A DNA stretch of 64,000 bases, taken from positions 58,822,270-58,886,269 of the forward strand of contig NC_083560.1 of assembly GCF_019925205.1 (NCBI RefSeq), given 5' to 3'. This document shows positions 1 to 12,050 of this stretch, in pieces (position 1 is the first letter of the stretch; each line of letters begins with the position of its first letter). Made by a program: the position numbers and the translations under genes. Under the pieces are notes generated by a model, which did not search any database, was not told the origin of the DNA, and saw only the letters and a list, made by a program, of their open reading frames with translations. Origin of the DNA: Metopolophium dirhodum (Eukaryota; Arthropoda; Insecta; Hemiptera; Aphididae).

Positions 1-150
1 TATTTTTGCATATTTTTGCTTTTTTCTGTATATTTTGCATATTTTAGCATATTTTTTAAATTTTTAAGAGAATATAATGAGAATATTTTAAGGTTTTTTC
101 GAGAATATTAGCATCATATTTAAGGTATTTTAAGAGAATATAAATCCGGT
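1..150. repeat. AT-rich short-period repeat at window edge
   Basis: The stretch repeats TATTTTTGCATATTTT-like units. It also carries two copies of a TTTTAAGAGAATATAA block, near 63-78 and 129-144. It looks like the end of a dispersed repeat that continues upstream of the window. The family is not identified. Confidence 0.4.
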
Positions 151-3100
151 CTTTATTTATCGTGTACATAACAAAGTCAAAAATCAGCAATTGTATGCAA
201 ACGTTTACTTTTCGATTTTTCTATCGTATCCGTGGTCGAGTAAGAACTATATATATTATTATGTATTTATACATTAATATACAATGGCAATATATTATTA
301 ATTATTATTATTATATTATTAGAAAATAATCACCTACGTAAGTCGTACATGATATTGTTTTAACGATATACAACGCTATGTTTGAGTGGTTTTTGGGATC
401 GCAGACCGCAGTATCCAAATTTTGTCAGACACATTCGTCTCAAGTGTAATACACATAATAAAATAAAATCAAGCATGAGGATCAATGATGTTTGAGTGAG
501 TGAGATATATGCACGCTCGTCAACCCCCACTGACTCCTGCACACATAACTCATATTATGGCGTACAAAAACATTAACAGCTATAATGTTAGGACAGATTC
601 AGGAAATCGTGAAGAAATCCTTTAACTTTTAAATAAGTACTTAGCAGTTGCAATTTACGTGAAAAGCCGTGGGATTTGAGTAAATAATGCATGGTTTGAT
701 TTATAATAATAATAATAATAATAATATATTATGTATGTATAAACGCATAACAATTTATACAAAAACGATAGTGACCGACCGAAATCAAAAATATGGTGTC
801 TCGTCTAAAACTATGATAAGGTAAATAGTTGGCGTACAAAGTCTATAGGTGGGTATGTATATAATATACCAAACGTCGTAATTGTAATATATATATATAT
901 ACACCTGCCTAACATTAGTATAATGATTATAATACTGATAAGCAATAACTTTTGTCGGTCAGTTCAACGACATCGCGGGTAACTAGTGTACGTATACACA
1001 AACCTATATATAGGTTGGTATAATATTAGAAATATATTTATCAATAAAACTGTGATAACATAATATTATGATTAGGTACACGGAAACATGCCGCGCGTGT
1101 GTGTAAGTTTTCGTGTGCGATCGTTGTACTGCAATATCAATACACGCATGCATGTGTATAGTGATCGAGCTTTGATCCCGGACGCATCGTAATCGCCTTT
1201 ACACAGTGATCTCAATCGTTTTTATATAGCGCCGGTCATCGGTCGGTACGATCGAGACAATATATTATTATGTAGGTACGAACTGTTTACATGTCAACAG
1301 CCCGCAGAGGACTTAGGTGTGTTGAGGGGGGGGGGAAGCCTTGAGTTTTCGACCGACTGTAATATTATTGTACACCAGATAATTTGTTGTCGATTTCGTC
1401 GAAATCGTCGAAATCGTAGGAAAAATTTTAGAAAAATAGAACGTATTTACAACTCGACTTCATTTTCAGTTTTGTAATAACAATTTAAAAGGTAATTATT
1501 GATGTATTATTGCGTGTTTATCGTTTATGATAAATTACACAGTATAATATTACACACTGAGGTTCTACAAAATGTTTTAAATGTCAGAAATCCATTTTAT
1601 ACTTTGATATATTATTATATTATATTAAACTATACTAAAATAGCAGGTGCGCCATATGTTATGGAAAATCATCCTATACCCCGCCATCAACAATAAGTAT
1701 TCTTGAATGCGATTCCGAACTACCTATATACGTTTTATCGTTATTTGACCTATTAATTGTATATTTATATTCACAAGTTGCGTTTCGATCCAAAAATCGC
1801 GTATGGTATACAGAATACCGATAAACAGGACTCAGGAGCGTGCTTATAGTTTTAGCATTCCGATAAGATCGCAGACTGATATCACTATACGGTGAGAATG
1901 GCTCTCCGTTGACCCATTCGACCTTCGGCACCCAATGTTGTACATCATAATTCATAAGAAAACAAAACTAAAATGTACATCGCATATTATGTATAATTTT
2001 AGAATTTAAATATAATGCGTACAGATTAGCGTGACCGAAAGATTTTCGATGAAAATTATATACGTTACAGCGATACCTATATAATATTATAGCGACTGGG
2101 CACGCGGAAACACGGTTGGTGCAAAATAATATTGCACATGCACGATGCACAACCATGGACATACTGCATTTATCTTGTTAAATATAACTTTACAGTTAGG
2201 TGAGTCGGACTATACATATTTTCCCACAACCAATAAACACTAAACAAAAATATATAATGATTTATTACAATAGTTTTTTTTTTCCCCCAATCACGATTCT
2301 TGAGAAACCAAACTAGGTAGGTACCACTTACGGTCTACGGATATCTCGTTTTAATAATAATAAAAAAAAAATACTAGTTGATCATACGCGTTATTCAATT
2401 ATTGTTTCGTTGGAAGCTCCCATACACTTGTGGATGATTGTTGATGGTTTGGTAAAAATATTGGAAAGAAAATCTGCACATGCGAACATGTCTGCGCACG
2501 CTTACCGGGTGTAATAATCTAATATGATATTTTATGTTTTATGTATCCGGCTTGTGCCACTAAGTGCTGATAATATATCTTTAATGCCAACTCATTATCT
2601 ATATACGGCTACACATCAAACGCACAAGGATTCCTTCGGTTTTTCTACACTATTATAATATATTTTATATTACTTATTACTTATTAGGTATGCTTAATAG
2701 CCACTCACTTCGATAGTATCAATAATGATATTAAATATCGATTAAATGTGTTTCACGCATATTTTCACCTCCGACAACATGCGTCCTTAATACGAAATAA
2801 TAATAGGTCTGAGGTTTTCGGAATATCTTTCGGTATCTATCGTTAACTATACCTACATATTATGTATAATACTGTATATTATACATTTTATACACGGAAT
2901 CGAATTATGTTCTTCCATCATACAGACATTTAATGTATTCATATTACATAATATTAATGTACATTATTATTTATCTAAATAATATTATATTTTCCTGTAA
3001 TTATTATGATCGTAAACATTTTCATTTCGTATATGAGCAATCACTGTTCTATTAAAATACTCAAACAAAAATATGGGAAGTATTTTTTTTTTTTAATTAT

Positions 3101-6100
3101 AATTATACTCTTTGAAGGACAGTGATATCATGGCTAGTCCGTAGCAGAAGAGAAGACATGAAAGGTTGATAAAATATTATACCTATACATATAGCATATT
3201 ATATCTATGTTCCTCTCGGGTGATAAATTTAAAGTTTAAACGTTCGTATACAGTTTTATTTTTCACTTTCCATGCCAATAACCCGCGTTAAAAAATATGT
3301 ATACTGTTAGTATACCAAATTTTCCTCGAATTTACTATGGTCTACTATGAAATTCATCTTGATCGTTTGGTATAAAATTATATTTAGAGGGACGCCTGGG
3401 ACAGTGATATTTGCAAAAACTATGTTCACCGATGGGGAGGCTTAATGGATACAAATTACAACACCATAGAAAAACGTGCCTTTGAAAATAAAACCAATTA
3501 ATTAACAGGTACAAATAAAACACGAAGGATTTTATTATATGGATGGGTTATTCATGTTTATATTAATTATTATACTTATGTCTTAAAGTAAATCAATTTC
3601 GCCGATCACTATATACAGATATACAATATGCCATAATCGCGTGGTTTTATAGTAGGTAGCCAAAGTTGCATAGGTCATGAAATACCCATAAAATGTTTAG
3701 ATAACAACAATTTAACACCGATTATTATTATTTTGCCTATGTTTAACTCGTCTTAATTTGCTTGGCTCAACGATGAATGTTAATATTATGTAGCATGTCT
3801 ACTTATGTAGTTTTTTTTCTTAAATATTATACATCGTGTACCGCAGGATGGTTCATAATGTTTGTACCTATGACTTATGTGTTTGAAAAATGATCCCGGA
3901 CGGATCTCACAACTGGTTCGCTGAAAGGGTCGACCGAAGATTAATTTACATTCGGTTTTCACGATCCGGAAGGATGCAATTTTTTAAGATTTTTATCTCT
4001 ATAACAAATGTGTTTTTTGGCTAAATAAATATACATCACTATAAAACCAACAATATATAGTTCAGTGACCGATATAAAATTGTTACGTTTAACGAATAAG
4101 CTGATAAACATAACTAATTGTGTATAGATAAACATATTTTATTTAACACGTCTCTATTGTGAATCATTAGAGTTTCTCGAGACATATATTTTCCCGGCTC
4201 CAGTTAACTAATGTTCTTTACATATTATATAGCTTTAAATATTTAAATTCAGTAATATTGAAATCTTATATAATAGACTACAGCTGCAGGTATTATACAG
4301 TACTTAGGTATGTATATTGTATATGTAATGGTTGAACTCCCAGTAGAGTTTAAAATAAACAAATATATTACAATATTGTTATTGTTGATATACAAATGCA
4401 TATTTAATATTTATAAAATATAATTGAATTTTAAATAACTTTAACATTACATTTTTTCGCAACATTTATTGTAATTTTGTAAATTTTAATAAATAATAAT
4501 TAAATTTTATATTAAACGTGTGATGTTTATACTGTTAGATACTAGGTAAATTAAGTTTATTTTTTCAACATTATTCAAATATAAATTCGATAATTTATTT
4601 TTATTTTATCAAAATATGACTCCATAAAATATCATGATTAAAATATGTAAAAACGTATATTTATTATGAGAACGTTGTAAATTGGTGACCACGTAGTCAA
4701 ACATTCTGCTACCAAAATTTACTAATAGGTACATGGTAGTAGATATTTAGATAATATATTTTAAATATTGAATCGGCTTTAAGTTATAAAATAATATCAT
4801 TATTTGGGAATATACGAACAATGATTGTTACGTATTTTCGAGATTTTATTGTTAGGTATTTATGTACTATTTCATAATGTCAATTTTACATGTATAGGTC
4901 CGTAACATAGTACAATTAAAAGACCATAAAGAAACTCATTATAATATCGCAATTTTTTTCCTATTTAAATATTTTGATAACAGGTCAAACAATAAATTAT
5001 ATGGGTCAAGAGCAAATTAAACCCCCGGAAGTTGGTTCCAAGCTGCTACATTTTTTGATTTTCAGAACTATATTATGTATAAATATATATTATGTAAAAT
5101 ATTATAATATGATGTTACGATACATATTTAGTGTAATAGAATAATTCAATAATAATATAATATAATATTTTGTTTCCATCACATAAAACTTGATATTTTT
5201 CGTGAATTATTTTTGTATCTATACAAGTGATCGTATCTGCAAGTGTACGCATAAAATAAAATATTTAAAAAAATACATTGAAAACGAACTCTGTAAATTT
5301 TAAATTTTAATAATTATTGATTTATTATACATAAAATATTAATTTAATTTGTTTATAGCTTAATATGGATAATGTTATACTTACGCTGTATATTTAATGA
5401 AAAATGAGAAACTGCAGAGTGCAGATAGTTTAAGTTGTTTTGAGGGTTATTATTAAAGTAAACAATACCATGTTCTTAAAATAATTTTATTAGTAGATAT
5501 TAGGTACTCGTCTAACTTGAAAATGCATTCAAGTTCAATAGTATTATGACGCGGCGCTCAATAACAAGACGCCGTATTCGTTACCGCTCTAACTGCAAGG
5601 TTGTAGACGTATGTCTACTTATATAATGCTTTAATATGTTACTACGAAGTTATCAATGTGAGTTTCAAACTCAAGTTTATTTTATACAAAATAATATATT
5701 ATATAGACCAATTTATATAATTGAGTATTATTTCCTTGTGGAAAAATAACTTAGAAAACTTGTATCACTCGACTAAAAAAGGATTATATGTGTTCGAATA
5801 ACATTATGTAAGTGAATATAATAAGTGCATTGGTACGTTTTGGGTTACCTAATACGTTTGTTTTGATATGGATAATATAAATATAAAATGTTTAATATCA
5901 ATGTATTTGCCGATTGTACTATAAAATATGGTTATGCTCTAATTTCGATACAATATTAATGTGTTCAACCCTGGCATTCAATTTTTAAAACAATAGAAAA
6001 AGCTCCCGATCAATGTCTATTGTCACCTGATCTGAAACCTAGTTTTGTTGTGAACTCAATGATCGCGAGTTACGTTTTTCATTGTTTGTCTAATAGTATT

Positions 6101-6980
6101 AAAGAATTTATTTCCAAACAAAACATTTAAACTATAGATGAAAATGCTATGACCACAAAGCAAATTACATACTTAGGTAGTATTTATTTTAAGACATTTT
6201 TGGAATACTAACTAAAATATATTGATAACTATTGATAGGTAGTACATTAGATATTATTATTATATTAATATATTATTATACAATATTTAACACACTAAAT
6301 TATGTAAATACAAAAGAACAATGGCTAAGATAAAACACAATATGGTTTAAACATAAATATTTTCATTGTTCATACAGAAATTGATATAGTAATTCATTAT
6401 TTTCTTAAAAAATAAAGTGTATTATCAAACATTTTACGCATCAAAATTACATAATATGTATATTAAGTTATTAAATTAGTACGATTTGTAAATAATTCAG
6501 GTACTTAAAGCTTAACTGTTATTTTTTGAATTGATTTGAACGTTTGGTACATTTAAACAATTGCAAATATTTGTAATGCAATGTTTACCGTACAGAGACA
6601 TTGTAGACATAGTTATTTGGAGAATACCCATAAAATATAATGATTATCATGTTATTGTACACGTTTATAAAAAAATGCGATGAATGAAAAAAATAATCGT
6701 AAAATATTTCGTGTCAATGTTTTAATGTTAATTAATATTTTTTTTCAAGTATTTGAACATGTATGTTGGTACGACGATTGACCTATAGCATCCAGACACA
6801 GCCTTTCGTCACAACCCGTCAAGACTCGTCGTCGGTAAAATATTATATTCTATTTTAAATTTGCAGATGCAGAATAACGACAGCATAATAATATACCTAC
6901 GTCAATCACTGAGTATAGTAATTCATTTAAACGTGTAATACGATACACACGCGTTTAATACGTATAGATAGGTCACGGAA
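151..6980. other. No gene recognised; AT-rich intergenic or intronic DNA
   Basis: I see only simple ATT/TAA runs, a G10 tract at 1326-1335 and a somewhat more GC- and CpG-rich patch at about 1080-1260. That patch includes TATATAG followed by CGCC and could be regulatory, but nothing confirms it. A 93-codon open frame on the minus strand (1674-1955) has no low-complexity bias but also no splice or start context, and I do not call it a gene. No transposon ends with paired TSDs were found here. Confidence 0.4.
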
Positions 6981-7054
6981 TTTTAATTCATGTACATATT
7001 TTGATTTGTATTATTGCTGTAAAATGATTGAATATTGTGTCGTCGGGCACTTAC

Positions 7055-7103
7055 CGTGTCGGAAACGATTCAGAAAAATCGTTACGATTTTCATGATGAC
7101 CAT
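7055..7103 (-). other. Candidate minus-strand first coding exon (weak)
   Basis: On the minus strand an ATG at 7103 opens the frame MVIMKIVTIFLNRFRH. It runs 16 codons plus one base to a consensus donor (CACG|GTAAGT, with GT at 7054-7053). The first residues are hydrophobic, as at the start of a signal peptide, but Asn-Arg-Phe-Arg-His interrupts the core early. It would read away from the GC-rich island at 7.3-8.5 kb, as in a divergent promoter. The stretch is short and a chance donor is quite possible. Confidence 0.15.
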
Positions 7104-7761
7104 CGTGCGTTGTACAATACGATCGGTATTACGTCGATCGTCTATAATATGCGTGCGATGCCGAGGTGTATATTTGCTCGACTCGCAGTTATTTGTCGTT
7201 GGCGGCGGAATCGTCTTTATAATACTATAATACTACGTGCGCGATAATGATTAAAATTAATATACGAGTATATCGCGGTATATCACGTTTTGGGATAACT
7301 GTACCCAGCCCTGCGATGGACGGGAAAAAATTTCTATTCTGATGGCGAAAAAAAATCTCCTCCGTCGCGTCGTCTCGGCGTGCGTTACACGTGCCCGCGC
7401 CCGCGCCACGCTCCGATATATTATTATAACAATATTATTACTATTGCCGTACCTATAAGTATAGGTGCCGAGTAAAAATTTTTTTTATAATAATTTTATA
7501 TCGAACTCGCGGCGAATGAAAAAAAAAAAAAAAAATTAAACGAGAAAATTTTCTTTCAAAAAACCGGGCGGGGAGGCGAAACGCTTAGTAAAAATTTCGG
7601 AGACGAAAAAAATTGTCAATAGACCCGCGAGTGTCTATCGGCAAGTTAACTGGTCCCGGGATCATCTAAACGTCGACTGACGCGTGCGCGTGTATACACT
7701 GCAGCAGCTGCCGGACGCCGTGTATCGCGTGCGTAGTGTTTTCGCGGTGGTGCGCGGCGCG

Positions 7762-7809
7762 ATGACGGCGAGACAACGGTCCGTCGGTGCGTCTCTCGCC
7801 GATGCCTAA
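7762..7809 (+). other. Short upstream ORF in the putative leader
   Basis: ATG at 7762 opens a 15-codon frame (MTARQRSVGASLADA) closed by TAA at 7807-7809. It lies in the densest CpG part of the island. If the leader is real it would be an upstream ORF that lowers initiation downstream. Nothing in the peptide is recognisable. Confidence 0.25.
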
Positions 7810-8091
7810 ACGGTGCGCGACCGATGCGAATCGGAACGACTGCAGCCGATACTATTATGTCCGATGATATTAAAAATCAATAATTATATTGATGATATGG
7901 TATGATGTATTATATTATGGTGGGCCCAGGTCGGGCTGGCCGATTATTCCCCGCGAATATACAATTATTCGCTCAGTAATTTTCAGTATACGATGACGAT
8001 GATGATTTATATGCCGCCGCCGACCAACGGCCGTCCGTCGCAATTCCACCGGATCGAATTGTCGAGTGTATATAGGCACTGCGGCATTCGT

Positions 8092-8169
8092 CACCACCGC
8101 ACTACCACCACCACCACCACCACCACCACAACAACAACAACCACCACCACCTCCACCACCACCATCACC
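8092..8169 (+). repeat. ACC/AAC trinucleotide tract
   Basis: Interrupted tandem ACC triplets change to AAC for about 12 bases and then back to ACC. On the plus strand this reads as poly-threonine and on the minus strand as poly-Gly, Val or Cys. It produces long open frames in several phases that should not be taken as genes. Confidence 0.9.
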
Positions 8170-8524
8170 GGCACCATCAACACCGCCGCAAATCGGCCGG
8201 ACAATGCAGTGATCGTGCGTGTAGAATACCACCACCACACGGTCACCGCAACCTCGGTATACGCGCATTCGGCCAATCTCCTGGTCGGTTCCACCTCCTT
8301 TGCAATCGGTCAAACGTATACGTATTCATGCACATAATAATATATACCTATATAATAAATATAAGACGAGAAAAACTGCCAACAGGTATACGTAGGTTCT
8401 ATAGAATAACAAAGAAAAATTTGTATCGTGCATATATATATATCGTACAAGTTATTTTGTCTACGAGATCTACGCTGAGCAGTCCGCGTATTTATCACCG
8501 GTCACGAGATTTTTACGGCGGCAG

Positions 8525-8992
8525 GTAAGTATATTATATTATAATACGCTGTAAGTACTGATTTATAATAGAAGTTCGATCGCTCAAACCGACGTGAAAA
8601 AATTGCACTGGATTGTTTGCACCACATAATTTCCATGAGGCTCATAATCCTTCATCAGGATAATACGGAGATAATTTTACACCAGTTTGGACCAACGAAT
8701 TTATAGAATGTAAACCTTTAAAATAGTATATGGACGAAGCAACTGGTCCGACACTTACGGGTCCTAACCGGTTCCGGTCAAAAATAATCTTTACGAACCC
8801 GCCCGCCTGCAAGCTGACCGAAGTTTTAATCTCAAGCTCAACGACTCTTCAATACCCTTTGAAAAAAAAACGTAATTTATGTTGTCACTGACATTTAGGT
8901 ACCTATACCTAATTAATCAATATATTTTCCTAAAGTATCGATTGTGGTTTGTGGGTTTTTATAGTTTTATGATATTTACCACAAAACAACTA
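8525..8992. other. Putative intron start; nothing else recognised
   Basis: The sequence drops back to AT-rich composition right after the donor at 8524/8525. No coding stretch or repeat with clear ends is visible. One exact TAGGTACCTA palindrome lies at 8896-8905. Confidence 0.3.
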
Positions 8993-9165
8993 CAGCGTAT
9001 ACTATGGGGCAAAATTTCCCAACCAGGATGTCACGAACTTTATTTAGGGTTCCGCGAAATTATTTGTAATATATTTGGTATATAAATATATAGGGGGCCT
9101 TCGAATTTTCAGAAAATGACTAAGGGTGCCCGGTGCCGTGAGTCAAAAAAGGTTGGGAACCTCTG
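8993..9165. mobile_element. Degenerate hAT-like MITE
   Basis: The right end reads AAAAGGTTGGGAACCTCTG. Near the left end CAGCG is followed, after an apparent insertion, by TTTCCCAACC. So the ends are imperfect inverted repeats of the CAGnGGTTCCCAACC type common in hAT elements. The interior GGGTTCCGCGAA block is also typical of such elements. I see no matching 8-bp TSD (AACAACTA against ATATAGGG), so the boundaries are tentative. Confidence 0.4.
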
Positions 9166-10421
9166 ATATAGGGAGTACCTATTTAGCCCAATTGGCAATT
9201 AGGCAAGTTTGTGCAGAAAACTAGCCCAATGTCTTAATTTTTAAGTAAAATTCACTTAAATAATAATCATTTTTAAAATTAATCTACGACTTAATTGAGG
9301 AGAAGTGGATATATTATATTATTGGAAATAACAAATTTAAGTAAGTGAACCTATATGGTCAACCACGATAGACACAATACAAAACAATAAACTTGGACAC
9401 GTCTTGTCTAACTTGTTGTAATACTATAAATAGTTAATTGAATTCGTCTGAAATGTTTAAATCCTTTAAAAATATATAGCCACTTTAATTATAGACAGTA
9501 TCAATATCAAAAAGTCATTGAAATATAAATACGTAAATGTTGTAAATAATATTGAGTAAAATATGCTGTGGTGAATTGCGATACCACCTGATTATAGCCT
9601 TGATAAATATTCAAGACCATTGTTGGCCCTAGGTGTGGAACATTTACATAGGTATAAATCTATCGTTAAACACATATTATGTAAAGTAAGTCCTAATCCT
9701 TTATTTGTATTTAATTTATCTAGAAAAAACGCTTAAGACGTATCTCATTGTAACTCGTAGCTATTATTACTTGTTTCCAATTCTATATACGGATGGAGAG
9801 GAGTAGGTGAACCGAAAGTTAACATTATGTGGCACCCCGCTGTCGTCATTTGGCGATTAAATTACTGTCAAAGTGTCAACCCAGCCGCTGCCTATTCCCC
9901 CTTCCCCCAAAACATTGTTCATAACTTTAATTCTACCTCTGCAACTATACCGTAATATAAATGAACGCTTGACATTTTTCAAATGCACATTTCAAATTGA
10001 AACGGAAAATATTCGTAGGCCATACTGTGTACCTAGGTGCCCCCCCTGTAGAGTGACGTAGGCACAGCGCCAGCCGGGCAACCGATATTCGTACGATCAA
10101 AACTAGTGTAGCTAGTAATTGTAATATAGTCCGATAGGTAATAAAACGTTTTTATGTATAGTTTGTATAGACACGGCACACACACACACATATTATTACA
10201 TTGAAATTATACGGGCTGACACGTATTTTCGTCGTCGTAGCCCGCAGTCGTAGAGAATATGTTTTACAGTTTTGCTCGTTAAGCATTCGGAAAGGATGTT
10301 TGAATTTATTTCGCGTACATCTCTTGTATACGAGTAGGTATAATATTATACTACGTTTTTGGCATCTGTACACGCCTCGCTGTCAGAGTATGATTTCGTG
10401 TTCAACCTACTACTATAATAC
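9166..10421. other. No gene recognised
   Basis: The sequence is AT-rich with a C-rich patch near 9890-9910, a CCCCCC run near 10040 and a short CA run at about 10178-10190. Open frames here are short and lack exon context. Confidence 0.35.
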
Positions 10422-10429
10422 CTAATAAG

Positions 10430-10977
10430 TAAGGCTAGGCATTAACGCTTAAAAAGTTTATTTTATTTTAACTTTTTAACTTAACTAGTTACTTTTGGCT
10501 TTCCATTAACCTAACTGTTAACTTACTAAATTTCTTTCTTAATTAACGTGAAATTAACGAGTTACCTTTTCATTTTAAGAAGTAAGTTAAATTAATTTGT
10601 TTTGTTTTTAATTTTATAATATTTCACTATTTCAGTCTATTTTGTTTTCATGTCAAAAAATATGTATCGTAAATTGTTTAAAGTTAAAAATGTATATCAT
10701 TCGAATCTAACTTATATGGAAATACTGTATAAAAGTGTAAACATAATTCAATCTATAATTTAGTTTTGGGTTGGAAAAAAATTAAGTACGCTAGCCTTGT
10801 ATAAACAAATTAACTTTTTTTTTTAGCTTAAAAAGTTAACAAAAAGTGTGAATTAACTTTTGACTTAACTGAGTTAACCTATAGTTAAATTAACTTTTAA
10901 CTTTTAACTTTTTGTTATTGGTGCATATTAACTTAACTTAACTGAGTTAAAAAAAATCATAAACTTGCCCAGCCTTG
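10430..10977 (-). mobile_element. hAT-type MITE, copy 1 (548 bp)
   Basis: The ends are (T)AAGGCTAGGC at the left and GCCCAGCCTTG at the right, imperfect inverted repeats. The element is flanked by a perfect 8-bp direct repeat CTAATAAG (10422-10429 and 10978-10985), the TSD length of hAT transposons. The interior is AT-rich and dominated by AACTTAACT and AAGTTAA strings near both ends, with no transposase frame. It lies in the opposite orientation to the copies at 16853, 42264, 46369 and 61997. The first base is T where the other copies suggest C. Confidence 0.85.
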
Positions 10978-11123
10978 CTAATAAGTAATAACTATTACGA
11001 TATTGTATATGTGTGCAAGAGTGTTTATATGGGAAAGATTATTATTATTGTTGTTGTTGTTGTTCTTTTTAATAGCTGTGATGTGTTTACGGGTAAACGA
11101 CGCTGCGGATTATAATATTATAC
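10978..11123. repeat. Flank shared with 16704-16852 (arm of an inverted duplication)
   Basis: The stretch directly right of MITE copy 1 matches the reverse complement of 16704-16852. Shared landmarks include TAATAACTATTACGATATTG, an ATT/GTT triplet run, TAGCTGTGATGTGTTTACGG and GCGGATTATAATATTATA. The match stops at about 11123, in the TATAATATTATA string. The MITE and this flank were therefore duplicated together. Confidence 0.8.
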
Positions 11124-11150
11124 CTACACAGTACCTACACAGTACCTACA
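11121..11150 (+). repeat. 11-bp tandem repeat
   Basis: TACCTACACAG occurs twice in tandem and a third time as the partial TACCTACA. It starts exactly where the homology of the inverted duplication ends. Confidence 0.7.
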
Positions 11151-11444
11151 TAAGGAAGTCAAAACTAGTCGTAGATAACGTTGGTAGCGTTTAGATATAT
11201 AATTGATAAGAGGTGAAACAGGTGATATGATGACTCTCCGGCGTCGAATGTCCGAACTCGAACGCCCACGTGTAGCAAGACCGTCAAGTTCATTATTGTG
11301 ACGACGAGTTCCTATTGGATTTTTCGAGACGACGACCAACGAGTTTATGCTTTCGTGTAGTCGTGTAGATATAATAGATATATTACATGCTATTGCTATA
11401 ATTTACTAGACTACTTATAGCGTACAATTTTTGTTTATTTTCAG

Positions 11445-11502
11445 GAATGCTTTCAAATGACACCCAAAGCAGTTTTTGTTTATGCCTGTCCATTTTATCA
11501 GA
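11445..11502 (+). other. Candidate coding exon 2 of the 8-kb gene (weak)
   Basis: A strong acceptor (TTTTTGTTTATTTTCAG, ending at 11444) is followed two bases later by an ATG at 11447. The frame reads MLSNDTQSSFCLCLSILSE up to a mediocre donor (GAG|GTAGTA at 11502/11503). Another phase is also open through the exon. If joined to the leader ending at 8524 it would start translation near the exon boundary. Against it, the donor is weak, the peptide is unrecognised and family-B repeat sequence starts within about 10 bases. Confidence 0.2.
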
Positions 11503-11504
11503 GG

Positions 11505-12050
11505 TAGTATTTTCTTATTTTGCTGTAAATCATTAACGAATGACCGTCGAAACATGACATTTTCACTAGTTGTTTTTTAAATTTTTTTTCTAAAATTGTC
11601 ATAAAATTGTAAATGTTGAATAAAAAAACGTGAACATTTAATTCAAGGCTCCTAATATATTGTTACTATAGCAGTTGAAAAATATTAAAAATACATAAGG
11701 AAAATTTTTTTTATAAGCATTCAAAGTTCGATTTTTGACAACATTTATCAAATTTATAATTAAAAATCATTTGTAGTTAAAAATGTATAAAATACTTAAC
11801 TTTTATAGCTAAGGATTGAACATTTAAAACAAGGATCCACGTAAATAGGTTATATATAAATTACTTTATTCACAATAATATCATCAAATGTACTTAGTAA
11901 TATCATAGGCTGACTGACCGTCTTCGCTCAGAATCGTTTTTCTTATACATTGATATTATATCATTGAATTCAAATTTAACACCATCCATTACAGTGGCTC
12001 GCTTGTAAACTACTGAACAGCAGAACGACACCCACTTTCCCACTTTTTTT
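11505..12050 (-). repeat. Family-B dispersed repeat, reverse copy
   Basis: The reverse complement closely follows 31550-32180. Shared blocks include the GTGGGTGTCGTTCTGCTG-like start, TGGATGGTGTTAAATTTGAA, AACGATTCTGAGCG, CCTATGATATTAC, TATAACCTATTTACGTGGA and AATATTTTTCAACTGCTAT. There is no open frame of useful length. The ends are not resolved and the superfamily is unknown. Confidence 0.75.

Larger units (their letters stand above)
7262..8524 (+). promoter_or_regulatory. GC/CpG-rich island, probable promoter and 5'-UTR exon of a plus-strand gene
   Basis: This is one of two places where the AT-rich background gives way to long CpG-rich sequence, especially 7370-7420, 7670-7850 and 8010-8300. 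Its right edge is a consensus splice donor, GGCAG|GTAAGTAT, with the exon ending at 8524. All three plus frames hold stops or repeat-derived peptides, so I read the exon as mainly untranslated leader. It contains an A17 run near 7520, an ACC tract at 8092-8169 and short upstream ORFs. An alternative is an acceptor-like TTTTCAG ending at 7985, just before an ATG at 7993. That ATG opens a 114-codon frame dominated by threonine from the ACC tract, and I doubt it is coding. Inference: transcription starts near 7.6-7.75 kb and the first intron begins at 8525. Confidence 0.4.

Noticed and set aside
1674..1955. 93-codon minus frame
   Set aside because: The peptide is not low-complexity, but there is no splice site, start context or recognisable motif. 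It may be chance.
7915..8337. Overlapping frames of 132 (minus) and 114 (plus) codons
   Set aside because: All are kept open by the ACC tract and high local GC, both strands are open at once, and no domain is visible.
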